Notes under the pieces: model-generated
Told to the model about the DNA's origin: nothing
The model's database searches: none
Seen by the model: the letters and a program-made list of their open reading frames with translations, nothing else
In this document: in pieces, positions 1-5,607 of the stretch
Position numbering within the stretch: position 1 is the first letter of the stretch
Layout of the letters: each line of letters starts with the position of its first letter
Made by a program: the position numbers and the translations under genes
From: Gammaproteobacteria bacterium
Lineage (GTDB): Bacteria; Pseudomonadota; Gammaproteobacteria; Pseudomonadales; Halomonadaceae
Assembly: GCA_023485185.1 (NCBI GenBank)
Contig: JAMCZP010000042.1
Location: 1-10,905, forward strand
Direction of reading: 5' to 3'
DNA length: 10,905 nt

Positions 1-644
1 AGCGCGATTTTCAGCGCCGTTTAGCCCATGACGCTTCGCTAGTGGCACAGTGGAACGGGCAAGGGTTGGAAGAGACGATTGCGCAGGTCAAACCCACGGT
101 GTTGATTGGCGTATGCGGGCAGCGCGGTATCTTCACCGAGCAGGTAGTTCGCACCATGCACGCAGGCTGCGAGCATCCGGTGATTATGCCGCTCTCCAAT
201 CCAACCTCCCAGGCAGAAGCAACACCTGAAGATGTGATTCGCTGGACCGATGGACAAGCGCTCGTTGCCACCGGTAGCCCCTTTGCACCAGTGGTCTACA
301 ATGGGCGCACTTACCCCATTGCCCAGTGCAACAACGCCTATATCTTCCCTGGTATTGGGTTGGGCGTGATTGCCGCCAGCGCTACTCGAGTGACTGACGA
401 GATGCTGATGAGCGCCTCTCGTGCGCTCGCTCGTGAGGCGCCATTAGTGAAAGAGGGTAAAGGTGCACTGTTACCGCCGCTGTCACGCATTCGGGATATT
501 AGTAAGTCGATTGCCTTTGAAGTGGCTGCACAGGCGCAGCAAAATGGTGTGGCGCTGCAAACCAGTGGTACTACCCTGCGTGAGCTTATTGAAAAGGCGT
601 CCTGGTCGCCGGATTACCGTACCTACCGTCGCCGCGCTTTTTAA
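1..644 (+). CDS. maeA: NAD-dependent malic enzyme, C-terminal part (5' end outside window)
   Basis: The reading frame is open from the left edge (first full codon at 3) to TAA at 642-644, giving 213 residues of a family usually near 560. Malic enzymes oxidatively decarboxylate malate to pyruvate in the cytoplasm and reduce NAD(P). The visible part is the end of the nucleotide-binding domain and the C-terminal domain. Recognisable family blocks are the beta-strand and glycine turn [13 protein letters not shown], then [29 protein letters not shown], and [16 protein letters not shown]. The order and spacing match the large SfcA/MaeA type rather than the short MaeB type. Whether it uses NAD or NADP cannot be judged because the discriminating part is outside the window. 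GC is high (57-60% in two hand-counted 60-nt lines), unlike the following cluster. It is probably a core gene at the edge of the cluster and not part of the pathway. Confidence 0.9.
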   Translation, partial: RDFQRRLAHDASLVAQWNGQGLEETIAQVKPTVLIGVCGQRGIFTEQVVRTMHAGCEHPVIMPLSNPTSQAEATPEDVIRWTDGQALVATGSPFAPVVYNGRTYPIAQCNNAYIFPGIGLGVIAASATRVTDEMLMSASRALAREAPLVKEGKGALLPPLSRIRDISKSIAFEVAAQAQQNGVALQTSGTTLRELIEKASWSPDYRTYRRRAF

Positions 645-670
645 CTTGATGCTATAAAAGTGACGCCATG

Positions 671-748
671 AGTGCTCGATGAAAAGGGCCGGTGATGCAG
701 TTATTTGGCTGGTTTCTTGAAGGCTAGGCCCGACTCTGCCAGAGCACT
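671..748. repeat. Nested inverted repeat between convergent genes
   Basis: AGTGCTC at 671-677 is the exact reverse complement of GAGCACT at 742-748, and inside it GGGCC (686-690) pairs with GGCCC (727-731). The outer arm runs into the stop codon of the minus-strand dehydrogenase. The repeat fills the gap between the convergent malic-enzyme and dehydrogenase genes, where a bidirectional transcript end is expected. There is no T-tract on either strand and the internal loops are long, so a classical intrinsic terminator is not supported. Nothing else is visible in 645-746. Confidence 0.25.
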
Positions 749-1730
749 ATATAGGTGAGCGTGACCATTGTTTGACTATCTTGGGCCATACTTGTGAGTT
801 GACAAGGTTTTCGGGTCGCTTGCCATCTAAAATGCGAAGAGTGTCGCTCACGGCAACGTTACTCATACGCAGCATGCTTTCATGGGTAACGCCTGCTATA
901 TGTGGAGAAAGTACAAGGTTGGGAGCGTCGCGTAGAGGAGAGTCTTCTGGGAGTGGCTGGTGTGAGAAAACGTCTAGTGCGGCTCCAGATATCTGTTGGG
1001 TCTGTAGTGCTGCTGCTAATGCCGTCTCATCAATGATTGCACCACGCGCAACATTAACCAGTAGTGAATTTTTGCGCATTGTTCTTATAAAGCGTGCATC
1101 TACCATGCCTTGAGTGCTCGGCGTTAGCGGGCAAGCGATGACTAGAATGTCAGCTCTTGAGGCAACGTCCGTTATGCTCGAAAATTCGACCCAATCGGGC
1201 CCTTCTAGGCAGTTGCGTCGCGCTGATAGTACTCTTGCACCAAAACCGAAATGGCCTATTCGGGCTACGGCCTCTCCAATGCTGCCAAAGCCAATAATGC
1301 CCAATGTTTTATTGGCGATTTCATGTAATTCAGGTGCTTCGGAACGTAGCTCATGCCATTTTCCTGTGCGTATACGTTGGTTGTTTTGTGCTATGCGCCT
1401 TTGAAGTCCAAGCAGTAGTCCAAATACGTACTCCGCTACGCTTTGAGCATTTGTATTGGGAGTATTTGTTACTGCAATATTAGCGGCGCTTGCTTCTTCG
1501 ACGGGGATGAAATCTAGGCCTACTCCGTGCCTTACCAAGGCACGAAGCACTTTTGTTTCCCGTAAAATATCTGCTGGGATCAAGCGCCGCACAATAACGA
1601 CATTTGCCGCTAACATTTCCTCTTCAAGTGTCCCCACTTGGGCCTCACCAAGTAAACGAACGTCGGCCTTTTTTTCAAGTTCTGCGCGTGCTGTTGGGGC
1701 TATGTGGTCGGTAAGAAGAACAACAGGCAT
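747..1730 (-). CDS. D-2-hydroxyacid dehydrogenase, probably NADP(H)-linked, with Gln at the catalytic Glu site
   Basis: This 327-residue protein belongs to the D-isomer-specific 2-hydroxyacid dehydrogenase family, which interconverts 2-keto and 2-hydroxy acids in the cytoplasm. The Rossmann turn GFGSIG is at 147-152. The strand after it ends in LSARRN (about 168-173) with no acidic residue, which in this family points to NADP(H) rather than NAD(H). The catalytic Arg is R229 (VNVARG) and the catalytic His is H277 (LSPHIAG). The usual Glu of the DVFxxEP motif is Gln here (DVFSHQP, Q258); the codon is CAG on the coding strand, so this is not a misread frame. Start: ATG at 1730 has AAGGA about 6 nt upstream. 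The gene follows the TTT binding-protein gene by 70 nt on the same strand, which suggests cotranscription. It probably acts on the imported acid or its keto form. Substrate and direction are not determinable. Confidence 0.88.
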   Translation of the reverse strand: MPVVLLTDHIAPTARAELEKKADVRLLGEAQVGTLEEEMLAANVVIVRRLIPADILRETKVLRALVRHGVGLDFIPVEEASAANIAVTNTPNTNAQSVAEYVFGLLLGLQRRIAQNNQRIRTGKWHELRSEAPELHEIANKTLGIIGFGSIGEAVARIGHFGFGARVLSARRNCLEGPDWVEFSSITDVASRADILVIACPLTPSTQGMVDARFIRTMRKNSLLVNVARGAIIDETALAAALQTQQISGAALDVFSHQPLPEDSPLRDAPNLVLSPHIAGVTHESMLRMSNVAVSDTLRILDGKRPENLVNSQVWPKIVKQWSRSPI

Positions 1731-1750
1731 GATGAATCCTTGATGTTTCG

Positions 1751-1776
1751 AGCCCTGCCGGTACTTCAGCAGGGCT
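1751..1776 (-). promoter_or_regulatory. Stable intercistronic stem-loop between binding-protein and dehydrogenase genes
   Basis: AGCCCTGC (1751-1758) and GCAGGGCT (1769-1776) are perfect reverse complements. In the minus-strand RNA a U-G and a G-C pair extend the stem to 10 bp with a 6-nt loop. It lies 24 nt after the binding-protein stop codon and is not followed by a U-run on the minus strand; the Shine-Dalgarno AAGGA of the next gene comes about 10 nt later. Such hairpins often protect the upstream mRNA of a periplasmic binding protein and allow it to be made in excess over the next gene. That role is inferred. Partial termination is the alternative. Confidence 0.55.
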
Positions 1777-1800
1777 GCGCCAGGGAGATATTTTTTAAAG

Positions 1801-2784
1801 TTAGTTAGCTGTCATATCCGACTGTTCTGCGATGGGGATCCACGTCTCCATTTGTGTTTCTACATAATCCTCCGCTTCTTCAGGTGAACCTCCAATAGCT
1901 GTGATGCCTTGGGTGGCAAAAACGTCGAGTGTTTCCTGTTTGCTGAGGAATTCGTTTAAAGCCTCGTTAAGGGTCGCTATCACACCATCAGGCGTTTCGG
2001 CTGGTGCATAAACGCCCCACCATGTGGCTACGTTATAGCCTTCCACTGTATCGGATACTGGTGGGACATCAGGCATTAGTTCGCTCTCTTGTTGAAGAGT
2101 TACGCCGAGTGCTTTGAGACTTCCTGTCTCCACCAATTCCTTAACGTTGGTGTAGTTATCGAACATGATATCGACACGGCCCGCCATTAAGTCTGTACGA
2201 GCAGGGGCGCTACCCGCATAAGGAATGTGAACCATGTCGATGTCTGCGAGCGCTTTGAACATTTCACCTGATAAATGATTAGATGAGCCGTTACCTGCAG
2301 AAGCGTAGTTGATTTCTCCTGGATTCTGTTTGGCGTATTCGACGAGCTCGTCAACCGAGTCAACTGGGAAATCTGGATAGGCAACAAGTACATTGAAGGC
2401 ATCGCCAAGCATTATGGCATGGCGAAAATCCTCTTTCGTATCGTAGGGAAGAGTCTCAAATAGGCCGGGGTTAACCCCAAAAGCGAACGGTGAGATACCT
2501 AGCGTATGTCCATCCGCATCAGCTTTGGCTACATAGTCTGTGCCCACGACTGTCCCACCGCCAGGGCGATTATCCACTATAACATCTATATCCCAGCGCT
2601 CGCTGAAATCATCTGCGATCATGCGCCCCACCCGATCATTGAAGCCCCCTGGTGGGTAAGACACCAATATTGTCATGGTTTTGCTAGGAAAATCGCTAGA
2701 GGCCTGCGCTGTGCTGACCGTAAACGTACTGGCAATGGCTAACATTAGGGCGGCATGAGTCAGGCGTGTCATATTGATATTCAT
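1801..2784 (-). CDS. tctC: Tripartite tricarboxylate transporter substrate-binding protein (TctC/Bug family)
   Basis: This 327-residue exported solute-binding protein captures a small carboxylate in the periplasm and delivers it to the TctAB membrane complex. A signal peptide is clear: a short N-terminus with R7, a hydrophobic core (about 11-23) and an AQA cleavage site after residue 28. Family blocks are SYPPGGFNDRVGRM, VDNRPGGGTVVGTDYVAKADADGHTL, INYASAGNGSSNHLSGEMF, HIPYAGSAPARTDLMAGRVDIMFD and MPDVPPVSD. The protein is very acidic (about 49 D/E to 15 K/R), typical of periplasmic proteins in halophiles. Start: ATG at 2784 has AGGAG (2793-2797) 8 nt upstream, which favours it over the Met at residue 5. 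Its membrane partners are encoded about 2.4 kb away on the other strand, across the regulator gene. The substrate is unknown; TctC paralogues bind very diverse mono-, di- and tricarboxylates. Confidence 0.93.
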   Translation of the reverse strand: MNINMTRLTHAALMLAIASTFTVSTAQASSDFPSKTMTILVSYPPGGFNDRVGRMIADDFSERWDIDVIVDNRPGGGTVVGTDYVAKADADGHTLGISPFAFGVNPGLFETLPYDTKEDFRHAIMLGDAFNVLVAYPDFPVDSVDELVEYAKQNPGEINYASAGNGSSNHLSGEMFKALADIDMVHIPYAGSAPARTDLMAGRVDIMFDNYTNVKELVETGSLKALGVTLQQESELMPDVPPVSDTVEGYNVATWWGVYAPAETPDGVIATLNEALNEFLSKQETLDVFATQGITAIGGSPEEAEDYVETQMETWIPIAEQSDMTAN

Positions 2785-2893
2785 GGCGTTATCTCCTGTC
2801 TTTCGTTGTTATTAGATAGAGTCGTTACTAGGTAGCGTCTGCTTTTTGCAATAGCGTAAAAAAGCATCAGGCTTTAAAGAAACCTTGAAAACT

Positions 2894-2910
2894 TGTTATA
2901 GGATATGACA
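2894..2910. promoter_or_regulatory. Candidate operator, second copy (imperfect palindrome over the -10 box)
   Basis: TGTTATA-GGA-TATGACA has 6 of 7 complementary arm positions. It matches the perfect palindrome at 3889-3905 at 13 of 17 positions without gaps, including both outer TGT/ACA ends. It overlaps the -10 element and spacer of the binding-protein promoter, where a bound repressor would block polymerase. The likely ligand is the adjacent GntR-family regulator (inferred). Confidence 0.55.
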
Positions 2911-2923
2911 GATTTTGTGTCAA
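2895..2923 (-). promoter_or_regulatory. Sigma-70 promoter for the binding-protein gene
   Basis: On the minus strand a perfect -35 TTGACA (2918-2923) is separated by exactly 17 nt from TATAAC (2895-2900), one base from the -10 consensus. Transcription would start near 2888, about 100 nt upstream of the ATG at 2784. The promoter sits in the 183-nt gap between the regulator and the binding-protein gene, so the latter need not depend on readthrough from the regulator. An imperfect palindrome covers its -10 box. Confidence 0.75.
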
Positions 2924-2967
2924 AGGTTTTCCTGCATTGATTGGTTTGGTGGGTGGCCACTGATGCT

Positions 2968-3756
2968 TTAAGTTTGGCTTCGGATTCGGCGGATCATTTC
3001 CTCTCCTCGTGCAATAACGCGCAATTGGGAGTACTCCAGATGCCTACGCATTGCTAGGGAAGCTGCTTCTGGGTCTTGGGTTTCAATTGCAATATATATT
3101 TGATGATGCTCTGTATAAATGGCTGCCCGACGGTCTACCTTTCCTAACCTTGATAGGTGGCGAGCGAGGGTGATGCCAAGGTCTATGTCGTAGTCAATAA
3201 GCTCCAGTGATCTGACGTAATGATCGTTTTGAGAGGCGCGCGCGATTGCACGATGAAACGCCATGTCTACATTTGGTCGCGATTCGCCGTCCTCAAAGTG
3301 TCGAAAGTCTTCAAGTGCTGTAGCTATATTTTTTAGCTCCTCGGGAGATCGGCGTATAGCCGCATAATAAGCCGCCTCCGGCTCAGTGCTGCGGCGAAAT
3401 TCCAGTGCGTGTAGCATTTTTGAGAGCTGCTGCTCGGGAGGTATTTCTGTTGAGGTGGCGAGCGTGTTTGAGGACACAAATGAGCCCGACCCCTTATGAG
3501 AGATGATCAGTCCGTTATCACGGCAGCGTGATAACGCCTTTCTTACAATTGGGCGAGAGACTGCAAATAGTCGGCATAAATCACCTTCTGAGGGCAGTTT
3601 TTGCCCTTCTTCAAGCTCGCCAGAGTTAATAAGCTTCGCCAAGGCCTCGTAAACATCATCACCCAGGCTACGTTGCCGGGCTGGTTGAATAGCTTTTTCG
3701 AGTGCTAAACGATCTGTTTTCGCTAAAGTATTGTCAGCTTTGGGTTTGTTGCTCAT
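2968..3756 (-). CDS. GntR-family transcriptional regulator, FadR/FCD type
   Basis: This 262-residue regulator has an N-terminal winged helix-turn-helix (about 30-95) with the GntR blocks LINSGELEEGQKLPSEGDL, FAVSRPIVRKAL and GLIISHKGSGSFV. It also has a C-terminal all-helical FCD ligand domain (about 110-245). Likely FCD metal/ligand residues are D164 and H168 (DMAFHRAIARAS), H217 or H218, and H239 (MRRHLEYS). A polar extension of about 28 residues precedes the DNA-binding domain. FCD proteins usually sense small carboxylates, often the pathway substrate or an intermediate, and commonly act as repressors released by the ligand. Start: ATG at 3756 with GGAGG (3761-3765) just upstream. It is divergent from the enolase-superfamily gene and upstream of the binding-protein gene, the usual place for a local regulator. 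The effector is unknown. Confidence 0.92.
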   Translation of the reverse strand: MSNKPKADNTLAKTDRLALEKAIQPARQRSLGDDVYEALAKLINSGELEEGQKLPSEGDLCRLFAVSRPIVRKALSRCRDNGLIISHKGSGSFVSSNTLATSTEIPPEQQLSKMLHALEFRRSTEPEAAYYAAIRRSPEELKNIATALEDFRHFEDGESRPNVDMAFHRAIARASQNDHYVRSLELIDYDIDLGITLARHLSRLGKVDRRAAIYTEHHQIYIAIETQDPEAASLAMRRHLEYSQLRVIARGEEMIRRIRSQT

Positions 3757-3864
3757 CCCACCTCCCTGAGACTTGGCTTTTATTGCTAAATTCTTTTAAA
3801 AGGCTCTCGAGTGAAACCACCCGGCTAGGTCTGTCTCGTTATTAGCTGTACTTAAAGTATTGAC

Positions 3865-3893
3865 ATTTTACCAGTTAGCGATCTAGCTTGTAA
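3865..3893 (-). promoter_or_regulatory. Promoter of the GntR-family regulator gene
   Basis: On the minus strand TTACAA (3888-3893) is followed after exactly 17 nt by TAAAAT (3865-3870), preceded by TGG to form an extended -10. The leader to the ATG at 3756 would be about 100 nt. The -35 box lies inside the palindrome at 3889-3905, so the regulator probably represses its own gene. Confidence 0.6.
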
Positions 3894-3905
3894 TATAATA
3901 TTACA
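3889..3905. promoter_or_regulatory. Candidate operator, perfect 17-bp palindrome in the divergent promoter region
   Basis: TGTAATAT-A-ATATTACA is a perfect inverted repeat with 8-bp arms around one central base. It lies in the 233-nt gap between the regulator and the enolase-superfamily gene. It covers the -35 box of the regulator promoter on one strand and a TATAAT on the other. A degenerate copy overlaps the binding-protein promoter at 2894-2910. The outer GT/AC pair is spaced more widely than in the short classical FadR-type site, so the assignment to this regulator rests on position and duplication rather than on the consensus. Confidence 0.65.
3894..3899 (+). promoter_or_regulatory. Possible -10 box for the enolase-superfamily/TTT operon
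   Basis: TATAAT is a perfect -10 hexamer within the palindrome. Nothing close to TTGACA lies 16-18 nt upstream (the 17-nt position reads CCAGTT), so the promoter may be weak or activator-assisted. Transcription would start near 3906 and leave a leader of about 84 nt. That leader contains a small hairpin, GCACTT (3934-3939) with AAGTGC (3947-3952). Confidence 0.35.
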
Positions 3906-3989
3906 GCATTTTTTGGATTGCCTCATAAAAATTGCACTTGGCTCATAAGTGCTTCAGTGCTTAGAAATGAAGAACTGGGAGATATTGCT

Positions 3990-5129
3990 ATGAAAATTTC
4001 AGAAATTACTGTTCATCCGATTTCATACCGTGTACCTGAAGGTACCAGCTTTCGCATGGGAGTGGGGCGGATGGTAAAGCGCGATGCTGTGTTGGTTAAG
4101 GTCATTACAAACGATGGTTTGGTTGGCTGGGGAGAGGCCCATCACGGCCGTTCACCGGGGGCAATCGCTAAATTGATTGAGACTACGTTGCGCCCCTTGA
4201 TCATCGGTATGGATCCGCGTGATACCACAGGTATTTGGCATCGGCTCTATCGTGGCCATCTCGCCACTCATGGATTCGGTGCGGGTACCGCTATCGCCAT
4301 CAGTGGTATTGATCTAGCGCTTTGGGATATTCGAGGTAAGGCAGTGGGATGGCCAGTTTTTCGTCTGATTGGCGGTGCACCACGAAAGTTGAAAGCATAC
4401 GCGGGAGGTCTGACGCTGGGGTATCAAGAGACCGGTGCGTTAGTCGAAGAGGCTGTAAGTTATGTGGAGGCTGGTTATCGTGCTCTCAAGTTGCGCCTAG
4501 GGGATACTCCGGCAAGAGATGCCGCAAGGGTTCAGGCTGTGCGGAAGGCATTGGGTGATGAGATCGATATATTAACCGATGTGAATGCGGCCTATGACCT
4601 GGATCAGGTTCGTCAGTTAATGCCCACCCTCGATGACTGTAATGTTGGCTGGCTTGAAGAGCCATTCCCACCCTACGACGACTACGCATATGGCAAGGCT
4701 GCAGCGTTGGGGCGTACCCCTATCGCTGCAGGTGAGAACCATTATACCCGCTATGAATTTCAACGCTTGATTGAAAAAGATGCTGTAACAGTATTACAAC
4801 CTGACCTTTCAAAATGCGGTGGTATGACTGAGATTTTACGTATTGCTGCCATGGCGTCGGCACGTAGGTTAAAGATCCATCCTCACAGCTCAATGACAGC
4901 ATTAAATATGGCTGCGTCTTTGCACCTTCTCGCGGCAATTGATAATCCTGGTTACTTCGAGGCTGATGCGACAGCGGACAATCCATTCCGAACGGACATG
5001 GTGTCAGGAAGACTGGACGTTGATGCAGACGGAATGATTGCTCCCCCTGAGGCACCTGGTCTGGGGATGGAGGTCGATGAGGACTTTGTTGCCGCACACC
5101 CCCTCATTGAAGGCCCTTGCTACGTTTAG
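3990..5129 (+). CDS. Mandelate racemase/muconate lactonizing enzyme family protein (enolase superfamily, probable acid dehydratase)
   Basis: This 379-residue enzyme has the capping domain (about 1-125) and the (beta/alpha)7-beta barrel of the mandelate racemase subgroup. These enzymes abstract a proton next to a carboxylate with the help of Mg2+, giving racemisation or dehydration of acid sugars and hydroxy acids. Visible metal ligands are D197 (LTDVNA), E223 or E224 (WLEEPFPP) and E249 (AAGENHYTR). The His-Asp dyad is probably H299 (HPHSSM) with D272 (LQPDLSKCGG), and E324 (GYFEAD) matches the conserved late Glu. The barrel strand that normally carries KxK reads KLR (K167, R169). The 20s loop is basic (R22, R27, K30, R31), as expected for acidic ligands. 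Start: ATG at 3990 has GGGAG (3977-3981) 8 nt upstream; a longer frame from TTG at 3918 lacks support. It is first in the plus-strand arm, 26 nt before tctB. The substrate is unknown. Confidence 0.9.
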   Translation: MKISEITVHPISYRVPEGTSFRMGVGRMVKRDAVLVKVITNDGLVGWGEAHHGRSPGAIAKLIETTLRPLIIGMDPRDTTGIWHRLYRGHLATHGFGAGTAIAISGIDLALWDIRGKAVGWPVFRLIGGAPRKLKAYAGGLTLGYQETGALVEEAVSYVEAGYRALKLRLGDTPARDAARVQAVRKALGDEIDILTDVNAAYDLDQVRQLMPTLDDCNVGWLEEPFPPYDDYAYGKAAALGRTPIAAGENHYTRYEFQRLIEKDAVTVLQPDLSKCGGMTEILRIAAMASARRLKIHPHSSMTALNMAASLHLLAAIDNPGYFEADATADNPFRTDMVSGRLDVDADGMIAPPEAPGLGMEVDEDFVAAHPLIEGPCYV

Positions 5130-5155
5130 TGCCATGACTACTGAGGAAACTGACG

Positions 5156-5605
5156 ATGCCTGTAATGCTTAAGGATCGTGATGTGATGACGGGGCTGGTG
5201 TTCATTCTAATTGGCGGAATGTTTGCGCTGGGCGCCGCTGATTACGGAATGGGTAGTGCACGAAGAATGGGGCCTGGTTATTTCCCCGTTATCTTGGGGA
5301 GTTTGTTGGTGCTCATTGGAGTGGGGATTTCGGCGAAATCGCTGTGGCGCCGCAAATTTACTCCTATGCCGCCAATGTATTTAAGGCCGGTTGTGGCCCT
5401 CTCATTATCCATTTTGGCCTTTGGTGTGTTGATTGACCGATTAGGCCTGATTGCTGCCTGCATGGCATGTGTTCTGATATCAGGATTTGCTACTCAGGAA
5501 ACACGCTGGAAGGAAACCTTTCTTATTGCATTGGGGATGACAGCTTTCTCGGTAGTTGTTTTCAGCTTGCTGCTGGGACTGCCATTCCGACTGTGGGGAC
5601 AATAA
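5156..5605 (+). CDS. tctB: Tripartite tricarboxylate transporter small membrane subunit (TctB family)
   Basis: This 149-residue integral inner-membrane protein has about four hydrophobic segments (roughly 11-29, 45-62, 77-110 as two, and 121-143). The family block GSARRMGPGYFPVILG occurs near residues 33-48, after the first segment. TctB partners TctA in the membrane; its exact mechanistic role is poorly defined. Start: ATG at 5156 is preceded by GAGGAAA about 9 nt upstream. The stop at 5603-5605 is 2 nt before the tctA ATG, consistent with translational coupling. Length and topology are normal for the family. Confidence 0.9.
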   Translation: MPVMLKDRDVMTGLVFILIGGMFALGAADYGMGSARRMGPGYFPVILGSLLVLIGVGISAKSLWRRKFTPMPPMYLRPVVALSLSILAFGVLIDRLGLIAACMACVLISGFATQETRWKETFLIALGMTAFSVVVFSLLLGLPFRLWGQ

Positions 5606-5607
5606 TA

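Noticed and set aside
1114..1743. Plus-strand open frames opposite the first dehydrogenase (for example 1114-1404 and 1456-1743)
   Set aside because: They are antisense to a gene with complete family motifs, show no recognisable domain and lack ribosome binding sites.
2906..2922. Inverted repeat TGACA-N7-TGTCA as an alternative operator
   Set aside because: It overlaps the better-supported palindrome at 2894-2910 and has no counterpart in the divergent region, so it may simply reflect the -35 sequence.
3860..3865. Perfect TTGACA on the plus strand upstream of the enolase-superfamily gene as a -35 box
   Set aside because: The hexamers 16-18 nt downstream (TCTAGC, CTAGCT, TAGCTT) are poor -10 boxes, and the TATAAT at 3894 is 28 nt away.
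3918..3989. Upstream extension of the enolase-superfamily protein from TTG at 3918
   Set aside because: The extra 24 residues do not resemble the family N-terminus, there is no Shine-Dalgarno before 3918, and ATG at 3990 has a well-spaced GGGAG and gives the usual MKISEI-type start.
5467..5607. N-terminal extension of TctA from 5467
   Set aside because: It lies entirely within tctB in another frame. The ATG at 5608, 2 nt after the tctB stop with GGGGA upstream, gives the normal TctA length.
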